From positions 671,710 through 735,709 of the forward strand of contig NZ_CP083351.1 of NCBI RefSeq assembly GCF_020035535.1: 64,000 nt of DNA, given 5' to 3'. Below, piece after piece: positions 34,660 through 43,800 of the stretch; the stretch's first letter is position 1; every line of letters begins with the position of its first letter. A program made the position numbers and the translations under genes. This DNA comes from Ensifer adhaerens (GTDB taxonomy: Bacteria > Pseudomonadota > Alphaproteobacteria > Rhizobiales > Rhizobiaceae). A model generated the notes under the pieces. That model saw only the letters and a list, made by a program, of their open reading frames with translations. It was not told the DNA's origin and ran no database searches.

Positions 34660-35684
34660 ATGCAGGTCGGTATCGGCGATCCAGGCGTGGCCAATCATCT
34701 CAAGGACGATGACCAGGTCGGGTTTCGCGAGATCTTCGAATATGCAGGGGTTGCCGTCTGGGAACAGGATTTTTCTGCCGTCGCCGATTTGTTGGACGGC
34801 TGGCGCAGCAGCGGCGTAGACGACCTGCGCGCCTTCCTCAACGCCAATCCCGATCAAGTGCGCGAGGCTATCGCCCGTGTGCGTATCATTGACGTCAATC
34901 GCTTCACCGTGGAGCTGTTTGAGGCATCGGCGAAAGACGAGTTGCTACGCTCGCTATCCGAAGTCTTCTTGCCGGAGACCTCCCCGATCTTCGTTGAGGA
35001 GCTTGTGACCCTCTGGCGCGGTGGTCGCCGACTTGGCAGTGACACGGTCGTGCGCACCCTTAAGGGGCGACGGCAGGGTCAAGAACCTGTTTTCAGTTGC
35101 AAGCAGCGTCGTATCGCTGAGCGCGAGATCAGCGGCAACCCCCGAAGAATTGTGTACGGCTGTCAGGGCAAGATTGGCCTCGCTGTCGAAAGCACATGCG
35201 CTGACATTGCCGGCATCTCATTCCAATGAGGGCGGAGAGGGAGTAGCCAGTATCCAAGCCTTGCTGGTGACGCTCCTGTGGTTTTATGATGGCATTGCCG
35301 TGAATGGTCAGAGGCATAGTCGTACGCGGTGATGACGTCAGCGTCTCACGCGCTGCCGTGACCGGCTTCGCACTCCTACTACATGAGTTTGCAACAAATG
35401 CGGTTAAATACGGGGCCTTGTCGTCACCCAGTGGCGATCTCGATCTGGAGTGTCTCAATCGAGGAGACGTTCTCGAGTTGATATGGACTGAACGCGGCGG
35501 ACCCTCTGTAGTACCTGCCAGCACTGAGGGCTTCGGAACCAAACTCGGCAAGCTGACGATCGAAAAGCAGTTCGGCGGCGAAATCATCCGCCTATGGCAT
35601 TCCGACGGCCTTGTGATCCGTTTGAGCGTTCCACGTGGCAACCGACTGCCTGACTTGTCCTGGATTGGTCGGATGAGCACCTAG
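34660..35684 (+). pseudogene. PAS-HWE histidine kinase, deleted and frameshifted
   Basis: The first frame from 34660 encodes a PAS-like region (FREIFEYAGVAVWEQDFSAVADLL...VRIIDVNRFTVELFEA). At about 35065-35080 it is joined out of frame to the kinase core (RVKNLFSVASSVVSLSAR), so the rest of the PAS and the start of the dimerisation helix are missing. Another shift near 35225-35310 leads to LLHEFATNAVKYGALS and the end of the ATPase domain. Related intact kinases run PAS, linker, LDHRVKN...; inference: dead gene. Confidence 0.85.
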
Positions 35685-35878
35685 GCTTAGCCTGCCCGTC
35701 AGCCCGTGAAAAAAATGCCTCACTCAAAGTGATTAGCCAATTTGATGATAAATGCGTTGCAGGAGGTAGCTGCATTTGCAAAAATATCTGTGATTGCGCT
35801 CCGGATTAACACAAGTATGAGATGATTATTGTGCCGGTATATTGTCGCGCAACTCCTCAATTTTTCAGAATGCGCGCA

Positions 35879-35912
35879 GCGCTTGAGCTTCCGCTTGCGG
35901 AGGCTCAAGCGC
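35879..35912. other. Long perfect hairpin behind the kinase pseudogene
   Basis: GCGCTTGAGC (35879-35888) and GCTCAAGCGC (35903-35912) with further pairing TTCCGC/GCGGAG inside. No T tract on either strand. Could be a processing site or part of a decayed RNA. Confidence 0.5.
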
Positions 35913-35981
35913 TTGGTTCATCTTGGGGCCAGGGGCCGGGTTGGGATGACTTTGGCAGCAATCGCCTTAGCTCTCGGATAG

Positions 35982-36006
35982 GGAACCAATTTTTTCCTCG
36001 CACGTT
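35982..36006 (+). promoter_or_regulatory. EcfG-type promoter of candidate sRNA 1
   Basis: GGAAC at 35982-35986 and GTT at 36004-36006, spacer 17, with a C before GTT as in the full consensus. No start codon with a ribosome site follows. Confidence 0.8.
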
Positions 36007-36012
36007 TTGACG

Positions 36013-36098
36013 CTGGGCTACGGACTTCGCCTTTCTCCACCGTAGCCCGTTGAGCACACTCGACATTGGCTCCGTCGCTTCCGTCGGAGCCATTTTTT
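36013..36098 (+). ncRNA. Candidate stress-induced small RNA 1 (about 86 nt)
   Basis: Just behind a perfect stress promoter. 5' hairpin GGGCTACGG (36015-36023)/CCGTAGCCC (36040-36048), a 9-bp perfect stem whose 16-base loop carries CTTTCTCCA, complementary to Shine-Dalgarno-like GGAGAAAG; a linker with GCACACT; then a strong terminator TGGCTCCG (36067-36074)/CGGAGCCA (36085-36092) followed by T6. No ORF. The design recalls sRNAs such as GsrN of Caulobacter, which is made from a general-stress promoter and uses a C-rich loop; homology to GsrN is not shown. Start point is inferred from the promoter. Confidence 0.72.
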
Positions 36099-36197
36099 CG
36101 ACTGGAAAAGCGTTGCGCCCATCATCTTTCTTTTGCTCGCCGTCCAGCAATTCTACGGGCCGTTGCTCAGCGCATTGAGCGTTGATCAGGAAAGTTG

Positions 36198-36222
36198 GGA
36201 ACATATCCAGTTCGGCGTTGTT
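36198..36222 (+). promoter_or_regulatory. EcfG-type promoter of candidate sRNA 2
   Basis: GGAAC at 36198-36202 and GTT at 36220-36222, spacer 17 (a second GTT lies three bases earlier). Confidence 0.7.
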
Positions 36223-36228
36223 TGTAAG

Positions 36229-36346
36229 CGCTGCTGATCCTCGTCTAACGCGGATTAATGGCTTGGCTCCTGTTTGCTCCATCTTCGGGGGCCTTTTGTG
36301 CTGGACACTATTGGCCCCGTCTCGCCTGTTTCGGGGCCACTTTTCC
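36229..36346 (+). ncRNA. Candidate stress-induced small RNA 2 (about 115 nt)
   Basis: Hairpin GGCTCC (36265-36270)/GGGGCC (36288-36293, one G-U pair) with a pyrimidine-rich loop TGTTTGCTCCATCTTCG; linker GGACACT; GC stem TGGCCCCG (36312-36319)/CGGGGCCA (36332-36339) followed by CTTTTCC. Overall order as in sRNA 1, but the T tract is weaker. An ATG at 36258 opens a 37-codon frame without ribosome site; I judge it chance. Confidence 0.55.
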
Positions 36347-36417
36347 TGCTGGAGGTGTCCCGTTTTGTGAGGATTTACGAGTGCGTGTTTTTTGAACCGC
36401 TTCGGGCAATCAAATTT

Positions 36418-36442
36418 GGAACCAAATTGCTTTCTGCAGGTT
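36418..36442 (+). promoter_or_regulatory. EcfG-type stress promoter for gene 36485
   Basis: GGAAC at 36418-36422 and GTT at 36440-36442, spacer 17; ATG 43 bases downstream. Third such promoter in 460 bases. Confidence 0.83.
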
Positions 36443-36484
36443 TAACAACCCGGGATCAAACCCGATCTGTGAAGAGGTAACGAT

Positions 36485-36799
36485 ATGAAAAATATCAGCA
36501 TTTTTGCTGCGGCGCTTATGTGCGTTGTGGCTACGACAACGTATGCCCAAACGACACCATCACCAAATGGAGACACGCCCGCGGTCGCAACGCCCGATAC
36601 GAAGAACCCGACTGCTCCGGTGGAAGGTGCCAACAGCTTCACCGAAACCCAGGCCAAGGAACGCATCGAGGCGGCCGGATATACCGACGTCACCGGGTTG
36701 AAGCTCGACGACAAGGGCGTGTGGCAGGCAACTGCAAAGAAGGGCGGCAAGTCCGTCGCCGTTGCTCTGGATTATCAGGGCAATGTCACCGCGAAGTAA
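36485..36799 (+). CDS. Exported PepSY-like protein (104 aa)
   Basis: Signal peptide MKNISIFAAALMCVVATTTYA (cleavage after 21), a Pro/Thr/Asp-rich linker, then a PepSY-like domain (TETQAKERIEAAGYTDVTGLKLDDKGVWQATAKKGG...VALDYQGNV). Such domains often bind or inhibit proteases or respond to envelope stress. GAGG lies near the ATG. Probably cotranscribed with the 36828 gene. Confidence 0.88.
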   Translation: MKNISIFAAALMCVVATTTYAQTTPSPNGDTPAVATPDTKNPTAPVEGANSFTETQAKERIEAAGYTDVTGLKLDDKGVWQATAKKGGKSVAVALDYQGNVTAK

Positions 36800-36827
36800 C
36801 AGCGACGCGTGAGCACAGGAGAGTAAA

Positions 36828-37424
36828 ATGAGAACCGTGACAGGTCTTTTCGATGATTATGCCGAAGCGCGCGACGCGGTAAGGGATCTTGAAGCCGCCG
36901 GCGTTCCATCCGATGACATCAGCATCGTCGCCAACAATAGCGGCGACTGGTATTCGACAGATCGTTCTGATGCCGCAGAAGGTGCTGGCACCGGTGCTGG
37001 CCTTGGCGCCGCCGGCGGTGGCGTGGTCGGGTTGCTGACCGGCTTGGGCCTGATGGCTATCCCGGGCGTTGGCCCCGTTGTTGCCGCTGGGTGGCTCGCC
37101 TCCACCGCCGCTGGCGCGGCGGCCGGCGCTGTGGCCGGCGGAGCGGCGGGCGGCATCATCGGCAGTCTGACAGACTCCGGCGTCGACGAAGACGACGCGC
37201 AAGTATATGCCGAAGGCGTTCGTCGCGGCGGCACGCTCGTGACAGCCAGGGTCGACGACAGCCTCGTGCTAAAAGCTGAGCAGATCCTGCAGCAGCGTAA
37301 CCGTGTCGATCTTTCGGGTCGCCGCAACGCCTATACCGAGGAAGGGTGGTCGCGTTTCGATGAGAATGCCGCCCCCTACACCGTGGATGAAATCGACCGG
37401 GAGCGCGCGCGTTACCGGATGTAA
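36828..37424 (+). CDS. General stress protein (YflT/17M-like), Gly/Ala-rich
   Basis: 198 residues. MRTVTGLFDDYAEARDAVRDLEAAGVPSDDISIVA is the YflT-type start (alternating binding-like strand and helix); residues about 55-115 form Gly/Ala-rich hydrophobic segments (GAGLGAAGGGVVGLLTGLG); DEDDAQVYAEGVRRGGTLV follows. Relatives are heat/osmotic-stress proteins. CAGGAGAG is 5 bases before ATG. Ends at a strong terminator. Confidence 0.88.
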   Translation: MRTVTGLFDDYAEARDAVRDLEAAGVPSDDISIVANNSGDWYSTDRSDAAEGAGTGAGLGAAGGGVVGLLTGLGLMAIPGVGPVVAAGWLASTAAGAAAGAVAGGAAGGIIGSLTDSGVDEDDAQVYAEGVRRGGTLVTARVDDSLVLKAEQILQQRNRVDLSGRRNAYTEEGWSRFDENAAPYTVDEIDRERARYRM

Positions 37425-37436
37425 TCTCCCGCTGTT

Positions 37437-37466
37437 GGCCCGGCCTTTTCAAGGCCGGGCCTTTTT
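37437..37466 (+). terminator. Rho-independent terminator after the 36485-36828 operon
   Basis: 11-bp perfect stem GGCCCGGCCTT (37437-37447)/AAGGCCGGGCC (37451-37461), 3-base loop, then T5. Separates the stress island from the secretion cluster read from the other strand. Confidence 0.92.
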
Positions 37467-37495
37467 ACTTGTCTCCACCAGCTGTTACATCCCGC

Positions 37496-39025
37496 TCAGT
37501 TCTCCAGAAGGCCGCGGCGGCTGCTGTCGAGGATCGGGGCAAGGAGATAGGCCGCCAGGCTTTGTTCTCCGTCCATCAACATGACTTCGGCGGGCATTCC
37601 AGGAAGCACCTGCACATCCCGAAGGTTGGCAAGATCATGCTGATCGACTTCCACTTTCGCCAGAAAATAGGTCACTCCCGTACGTTCATCTGTCATGGCA
37701 TCTGCTGATATCGATCGCAATTTGCCGTGGATGAGAGGAAGACTGCGTTGCTTGTATGCAGTTAAAATGACGCGAGCGCGCATGCCAGGTGTGATCCGCT
37801 CAATGTCGATCGGGCGGACCTTGGCATCAATAACCACGCCGCTGTTGCTTGGAACGATGTCCAGCAAGGGTTGCCCGGGTTCGATCACGCCGCTTTCTGA
37901 TCTCGCCTGCAGGTTCATGACGATGCCAGCGAGCGGAGCGCGAATGACTGTGCGCTTCAAAATGTCCTCCCGCGAGGGCAATTGGCCGCTCAATTCCGCC
38001 TTCAACCTTCGGGTCTCCGCGAGCTCGCCGCTTATTTTCTCCTGACGCTCTTCGACGATCGTCAGCAGCTGAAGTTTGGCCTCCCCAACCGCCTGTGCAT
38101 TCTCCGCAATCTTGGCACGGTTGCTCGCCTTCGCAGCCGCGATGTTTGCTCGCTCCCGCTTCAATGCCAGGATCCGAGGTTTACGCTCCAGGTGCTTTTC
38201 GACGAGGACCTGTGCTGCCGATATTTCCTCGTCGATCAGCCCGATTTGTTCAACCTCAGCGGCAATGACCTCCTGCAATCCTCCGTTTTGCTCCTGCAGC
38301 TGGCGGATGCGTGCATCGAGGATCTGTGTTCGTCCTTGGTGTGCTGCGCGCCGGCTAAGAAGCAACTGCCGTTGCCCCTCCATCAGTCGTTCGAGATCGC
38401 CGGAGGCGTTATCGACGAGAAAATGAGGAAAGCTGATCTCAGCACTACCGGTCCGCTCTGCTTCGAGGCGCGCTTCGGTCGCCAGAACGTGCAGAAGTCG
38501 CTCGCGAACCTCTGAGTTGAGTGCCTTAGCCTTGGTGTCATCAAGGGTGATCAATGGATCCCCAGCCTTGACCACGTCGCCCTCACGGATATGGATCGAC
38601 CGAACAATGCCCCCCTCGAGGTGCTGGACGGTCTTGCGATATCCGTCAGGGCTCACGATCCCCGGGGCTAGCGCTGCAGTCGCAAGGGGTGCGGCCAGCG
38701 ACCAGCCCACGAACACGATCGCGAACAATGACATGGCAGCGATGCCCAATCGTCGGGGCGAGCGTGTGAGATTTGCGAGCGTCCTGGCGGGAGGTTCCGA
38801 TTGATGCGAAGCGATCGATTGGTAGAAGCGAAACAGCCCGAACGACGCGACGGCGATCGTGCTCCAGATCAGAAGGAGAATGGTCGTTTCATTCAGTTCG
38901 ATGCCGGCCTGCGTCAAGAAGCTGCCTGTGACGGCAATTAGCTTGCCATGGCCGGCCTTCGCTGCATCGAGCCAGAACTGCGGCCTGAATTCGTCCCAAG
39001 TGATGCCGGCAACAGAGGCGTCCAT
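37496..39025 (-). CDS. Type I secretion membrane-fusion protein (HlyD/PrsE family), cluster 1
   Basis: 509 residues. It bridges the inner-membrane ABC exporter and an outer-membrane channel. Two hydrophobic segments (about 48-62 and 96-115; many relatives have only one), half-lipoyl motif GGIVRSIHIREGDVVKAGDPL near 138-160, long coiled coil about 200-340, second half-lipoyl VIRAPLAGIVMNL, and an HlyD C-terminal beta domain ending near MPAEVMLMDGEQSL. ATG 39025 has GGAG 8 bases upstream; a GTG at 39034 overlapping the exporter stop is the alternative. No TolC gene is present. Confidence 0.93.
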   Translation of the reverse strand: MDASVAGITWDEFRPQFWLDAAKAGHGKLIAVTGSFLTQAGIELNETTILLLIWSTIAVASFGLFRFYQSIASHQSEPPARTLANLTRSPRRLGIAAMSLFAIVFVGWSLAAPLATAALAPGIVSPDGYRKTVQHLEGGIVRSIHIREGDVVKAGDPLITLDDTKAKALNSEVRERLLHVLATEARLEAERTGSAEISFPHFLVDNASGDLERLMEGQRQLLLSRRAAHQGRTQILDARIRQLQEQNGGLQEVIAAEVEQIGLIDEEISAAQVLVEKHLERKPRILALKRERANIAAAKASNRAKIAENAQAVGEAKLQLLTIVEERQEKISGELAETRRLKAELSGQLPSREDILKRTVIRAPLAGIVMNLQARSESGVIEPGQPLLDIVPSNSGVVIDAKVRPIDIERITPGMRARVILTAYKQRSLPLIHGKLRSISADAMTDERTGVTYFLAKVEVDQHDLANLRDVQVLPGMPAEVMLMDGEQSLAAYLLAPILDSSRRGLLEN

Positions 39026-39030
39026 GGCTT

Positions 39031-40791
39031 TCACTCCGCTACTGAAAGGGTGCTTGCCCGACCGGGCGTGGGGCCTTCCTGGGAAGGGGCAGCCTGAACG
39101 GCTCTAACCGGTGGCAGGGGCGCTCTCACCGGTCGCATTACCTCGTCACGTGGTCCGAATGCCGCTACAGTGCCGCCGTTGAGTGCCAGAACCTTATCGG
39201 CATAGGGCAACATCGACAGATGATGGGTAATAATCAGCACGGTCGTCCTTGCGTGCTTCAGTTTGACAAGTGCAGCAATGAGCGCGCGATCGCCTGCTTC
39301 GTCCATGTTGGAGTTTGGCTCGTCCAGCACCAGAACGGCGGGGTCGCCGTAAAGTGCGCGAGCAAGACCCAGTCGCTGCCGCTGACCGAGTGAGATGCGC
39401 CGCGAATGGAGCGTTATCTCAGTTTCATAACCATTGGGAAGTGCGAGGATAAGCTCATGGACGCCCGCAAGTTTGGCCGCACGGATAACGGCTTGGCTGT
39501 CGACTTCCCGGAAGCGCGCAATGTTCTGCGCAACGGTGCCAGGCAGAAGCTCGACTTGCTGCGGCAGGTACCCGGTATACCTACCAAGCTCTGCCGGATC
39601 CCAGGCAAAGACGTCCGCTCCGTCAAGTCGTACATGGCCCTTGGCTGGTTTCCAGGCTCCAACGGCCAATCGAGCGAGTGTCGACTTACCGGCCCCCGAT
39701 GGGCCGATGATGGCGCATGTCTCTCCAGGGAAGATTGTGACGTTTACAGCGCTTAAGATCGGGTGCTGGACGCCTGGGGGGACGTAATACACACCTTCAA
39801 ATGAGAGCCTTCCCTCTGGGCGCGGGAGCGAGACGCGCTGAGCGCTGTCATTTGCGTTTCGGGCGAAGAGTTCCTTGAGGTTCGCCTGCGCCGTCCTTGC
39901 CGCGACGAAGGATCGCCAGGCGCTCGTCGAGCGCTCGATAGGAGCGAGCGCGCGGCCCATGACAATCGAGCCGGCAACCATGGCGCCTGCAGTCATTTCC
40001 CCGTGTACTACGAAATAGGCGCCGACCGCGAGGATCGCGATCTGCAACAGGAGCCTCAGGCTGCGTGAGATCGACAGAATGGTTGTTGTCCTGTCAGCCA
40101 ATAGCTGCTGTTCCGCCACCACTTCGACCTGGCGGCTGCGCCAACGTTCCAGGATCGCTTGCGTCATTCCTAGGGGTCTTATTGTTTCGCCTGCATCAAC
40201 AAAGCGCATCGCATTTTCCTGGTGCGTCTTGGTAAGCGCCCCTGCCTGCTTTTGTCTTGTGCGTGTAAGCGCATCGTTGGCAAAGGTAAGGCCGAGCAAC
40301 GTTAAAGCACCAAGCGTCGCGACCAGACCGAGTGCCGGATGCAAGATCCAGATGAAGACGAGAAAGATGAGACTCCATGGTGTATCGAGAAAGGCAACAA
40401 TGGCATCGCCCGCGTAGAAGTTTCTGAGATCGCCCACCTCCCGCGTGCCGGCGCGGCCCTCTTCCCCTGCAAGCCGTATCTCCATGGCCTGTCTCAACAT
40501 AGGTGCGCTCAGTTCGCTATCGAGCCAGCCGGCGGCCCGACCAAGGATCATTCGCCTTGCCTGCTCAAGCGCACCGTAGATGGCGACCGAAAAGACGGCG
40601 ATGACAGTCAGCCAGAGCAGCGTGTCCAGTGACCCGCTCGACAGCACCCGGTCATAGACTTGCAGCATGTAGATGCTGGTGACGAGCAGAAGCAGATTAA
40701 GAAGACCGCTTAGGACGATCAGCATTGGCAACTGACGCCTGATCGCCTGTGTCACATCCGTAAGGCAGGTATCCCGCGGCTGAGCATCCAT
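39031..40791 (-). CDS. Type I secretion ABC exporter (PrtD/PrsD family), cluster 1
   Basis: 586 residues. Membrane domain with helices around 22-45, 57-77, 138-160 and 245-275; ATPase domain from about 325 with Walker A GPSGAGKST (363-371), Walker B VLVLDEP (486-492) and His switch VLIITHHLSM. The signature reads ISLGQ (466-470) in place of LSGGQ, an unusual substitution. Exports the adhesin encoded upstream on the same strand, from which it is separated by a GC hairpin. Start at ATG 40791. Confidence 0.93.
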   Translation of the reverse strand: MDAQPRDTCLTDVTQAIRRQLPMLIVLSGLLNLLLLVTSIYMLQVYDRVLSSGSLDTLLWLTVIAVFSVAIYGALEQARRMILGRAAGWLDSELSAPMLRQAMEIRLAGEEGRAGTREVGDLRNFYAGDAIVAFLDTPWSLIFLVFIWILHPALGLVATLGALTLLGLTFANDALTRTRQKQAGALTKTHQENAMRFVDAGETIRPLGMTQAILERWRSRQVEVVAEQQLLADRTTTILSISRSLRLLLQIAILAVGAYFVVHGEMTAGAMVAGSIVMGRALAPIERSTSAWRSFVAARTAQANLKELFARNANDSAQRVSLPRPEGRLSFEGVYYVPPGVQHPILSAVNVTIFPGETCAIIGPSGAGKSTLARLAVGAWKPAKGHVRLDGADVFAWDPAELGRYTGYLPQQVELLPGTVAQNIARFREVDSQAVIRAAKLAGVHELILALPNGYETEITLHSRRISLGQRQRLGLARALYGDPAVLVLDEPNSNMDEAGDRALIAALVKLKHARTTVLIITHHLSMLPYADKVLALNGGTVAAFGPRDEVMRPVRAPLPPVRAVQAAPSQEGPTPGRASTLSVAE

Positions 40792-40827
40792 TCCCGTTTT
40801 TCCCCCAGACCGTACTCAAACAACTGC

Positions 40828-40853
40828 GGGCCCGTCCTCGTAAGGACGGGCCC
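40828..40853 (-). terminator. GC hairpin between adhesin 1 and exporter genes
   Basis: 11-bp perfect stem GGGCCCGTCCT (40828-40838)/AGGACGGGCCC (40843-40853), loop CGTA, no T tract on the minus strand. Lies in the 68-bp gap between the adhesin stop and the exporter start; partial termination or mRNA stabilisation is inferred. Confidence 0.6.
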
Positions 40854-40859
40854 GTCTGG

Positions 40860-43800
40860 TCACACAACGGCATCGAGGTCGACCGAGAATGTGTCCTGAT
40901 GGCTGTCGTTGTCATTGTCGAACAGTGTCGCCGTGAAATCCAGGTCCAGCGGTTGCGCTGGATGCTGCTCGGTTATGCTGAACTCGATCACCGGGATCTT
41001 GACGGTCCCGCTTCCCATGAAGAGTTGAATGGCATCGATATTGTTGGGACCGCTGGTGCTGCCGACGAAGAAACTGACCTGGCCGCCCGCCTCTGGCGTC
41101 AAGGTGGTAACTTTCGCGCTGATATTACCGACGGTGCCATCGCTATAATAGACGCGGTAGAAGATCCCCTCGGTCGCGGTGTTGTATCCGCCAACCGAGT
41201 TGTCGATGTAGATTTTCATGCCGCTGAAGAGGAAGTGCGGATCGACGACGAAACTCTCATCGAATGCCCCTCCCTGGGTTGTCGCACCGTCGACGCCGGC
41301 ATTTGCGTTTCCGTCGAAGTTGTTGTTGCCAAGCCCTATCCCGGCGGTGCTGACGTTCATCTGTGCCGGGCTGAGATAACTGGCTCCAGCCTGGATGCTT
41401 GCTTCACTTGCGTTCAGGAAACCCTTGATAAGGTCGGGATCGGTTGTGGCCTTGACTGCGGAGAAGACGATGTCCTTTGCCGCAACCGTAAGGGTGCGAA
41501 CCGGATCGGGCCCGCCGGCATCGAGGGATCCGCCCGCAGTTGAAAGCGTGGACGTCGATGATGGAATGGCCGTTATCTGGAAGTCATAAGTGTCCGTGCT
41601 CGGATGGAAGGTAAGTGTATAGTTGACTGTTTGGTTGTTGACGACGCCATCATTGGTGAAGTCGTCCGTGATGGAACCGGTGAACACGAAGTTTCCGTTC
41701 CCGTCCGGAGCAGTTAATGTGCCAAGTGAAGTGTTGGCTGTGACAGCTGCATGCGCATCGATCGTGTAGCTGTTTAGTGTCAAATTGAGCGACTTAAGGC
41801 CGTCAGCACCAGGCAGATCGGACCAGGTGCTGCTTTTGACGCTGGTATTGAAGAAATCGGTTATGTCGTTGACGGCAATGGTCGGCGTGTCGTCATCGGC
41901 ATTGATGGTGATCATGTTCGTGGTCTTGTCGCCATCGCTATCGTTGACCTGGTAAGTCACGGTGAAGCTGACGTCGTTTTCGGTATTATCTCCGGTCTGG
42001 CCATCGAGCGACGGATGCATGATCGCGGCGTCCTGGGTCACCGTATAGGCACCGGTCGCGGTGTTCATCGTCAGCGTGATGACCGTCGTGCTGCCCTGTT
42101 TGATCAACAGGTTGTTGCCATCCTTCACATAGGTAAAGCCGCTGGGCTGTCCAATCGTGAGCCACTCGACCGACCCCGCTCCATCGGCACCGAAGGCAAA
42201 GCCGACCGTGCCTGAAGTATTGGCCGTATCCGGCGTGACATCGCCTGTGCCACCGGCATTGCCGCCAGTTTCCGTATCATCATCGAGCTGCACCGTGATA
42301 GTGCCTGTCGCCGTCGGCGTGTCGTCGTCGGCATTGATCGTGATGGTGTTGCTGGTCTTGTCGCCGTCGCCATCGCTGACCTGGTAGGTCACAGTGAAGC
42401 TAAGGTCATTCTCCGTATCGTCTCCGCTCACACCATCCAGCGTCGGGTGCACGATTGCCCTTTCCTGCGTCACCGTGTAAGCGCCGGTGGCGGTGTTCAT
42501 GGTCAACGTGATGACGGTATTGAGACCTTGCTTGATCAGCAGGTTGTCGCCGGACTTCACGTAAGTGAAGCCGCTCGGCGCGCCCAAGATCGACCATTCG
42601 ATCGAGCCGGCGCCGTCAGCACCGAAGGCAAAGCCGACCGTGCCGGACGTGTTGGCTGTATTCGGATCGACGTCGCCGGTGCCTCCGGCACTGCCACCGG
42701 TCTCGGTCTCGTCATCCAGCTGCACGCTGATCGCACCTGTAGCCGTCGGCGTGTCGTCATTGGCATTGATGGTGATGGTGTTGGTGGTCTTGTCGCCGTC
42801 AGCATCGCTGATTTGGTAGGTCACGGTAAAGCTGGCGTCATTTTCCGTGTCGTCTCCGTTTGCTCCATCCAATGACGCGTGCGCGATTGCCCTTTCCTGG
42901 GTGACCGTATAGGCGCCGGTGGCGGTGTTCATAGTCAAGGTAATGACAGTATTGCTACCTTGCTTGATCAGCAGGTTGTCGCCGGATTTTTCGTAGGTGA
43001 AGCCGCCCGGAGCTCCAGATGTGAGCCAAGCAACTGATCCGGCACCATCGGCACCGAAGGCAAAGCCAAGCGTGCCCGATGTGTTGGCTGTGTCGGGCGT
43101 AATGTCGCCGGGGCCACCGGCAATACCGCCCGTCTCGGTCTCGTCATCGAGCTGCACGCTGATCGCACCTGTCGCCGTCGGTGTATCGTCGTCGGCATTA
43201 ATGGTGATCGTGTTGGTCGCTGTATCACCATCACCGTCGGTGACTTTGTAGGTCACGGTGAAGCTGACATCGTTCTCTTCGTCATCTCCGCTTTGTCCAT
43301 CAAGCGACAGATGGGAGATCGCCCTCTCTTGGGTGACCGTATAGGCGCCAGTCGCTGTATTCATGGTCAACGTGACGACGGTGTTGAGACCCTGCTTGAT
43401 CAGTAGGTTGTCGCCGGACTTTTCATAGGTGAAGCCCGCTGGCGCTCCCGTATCGAGCCAGGCGACAGATCCAGCACCATCAGTGCCGAAGACGAAACCG
43501 ACTGTGCCAGAGGTGTTAGCCGTATCCGGCGCAACATCGCCGGTTCCACCCGCGATACCGCCGGTTTCTGTCTCGTCATCGAGTTGCACCGCGATGGTGC
43601 CCGTTGCAGTCGGTCCGGAATCTTCGATGTGGAGGCCCGGTCCGATATCAAGATGCGAGCTTGCAACCTCGAGGAGTTTGAAGGCGCCTATATCCCAGTC
43701 GAGACTGGTCGCGTCCGGACCGGAGTTCTGGACTTTCACCCGGTTGTGGTCAGATACAGTCTCGTAGGAAATGAAGTCCTTCGCACGTAAACCGACGATG

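Noticed and set aside
30917..35684. Frameshifts as general sequencing error
   Set aside because: Long genes around (3.5, 4.1 and 4.9 kb) are intact, and the second kinase also has a real deletion; a local assembly error cannot be fully excluded.
40899..41543. 214-codon plus ORF opposite adhesin 1
   Set aside because: Lies wholly within the adhesin and has no ribosome site.
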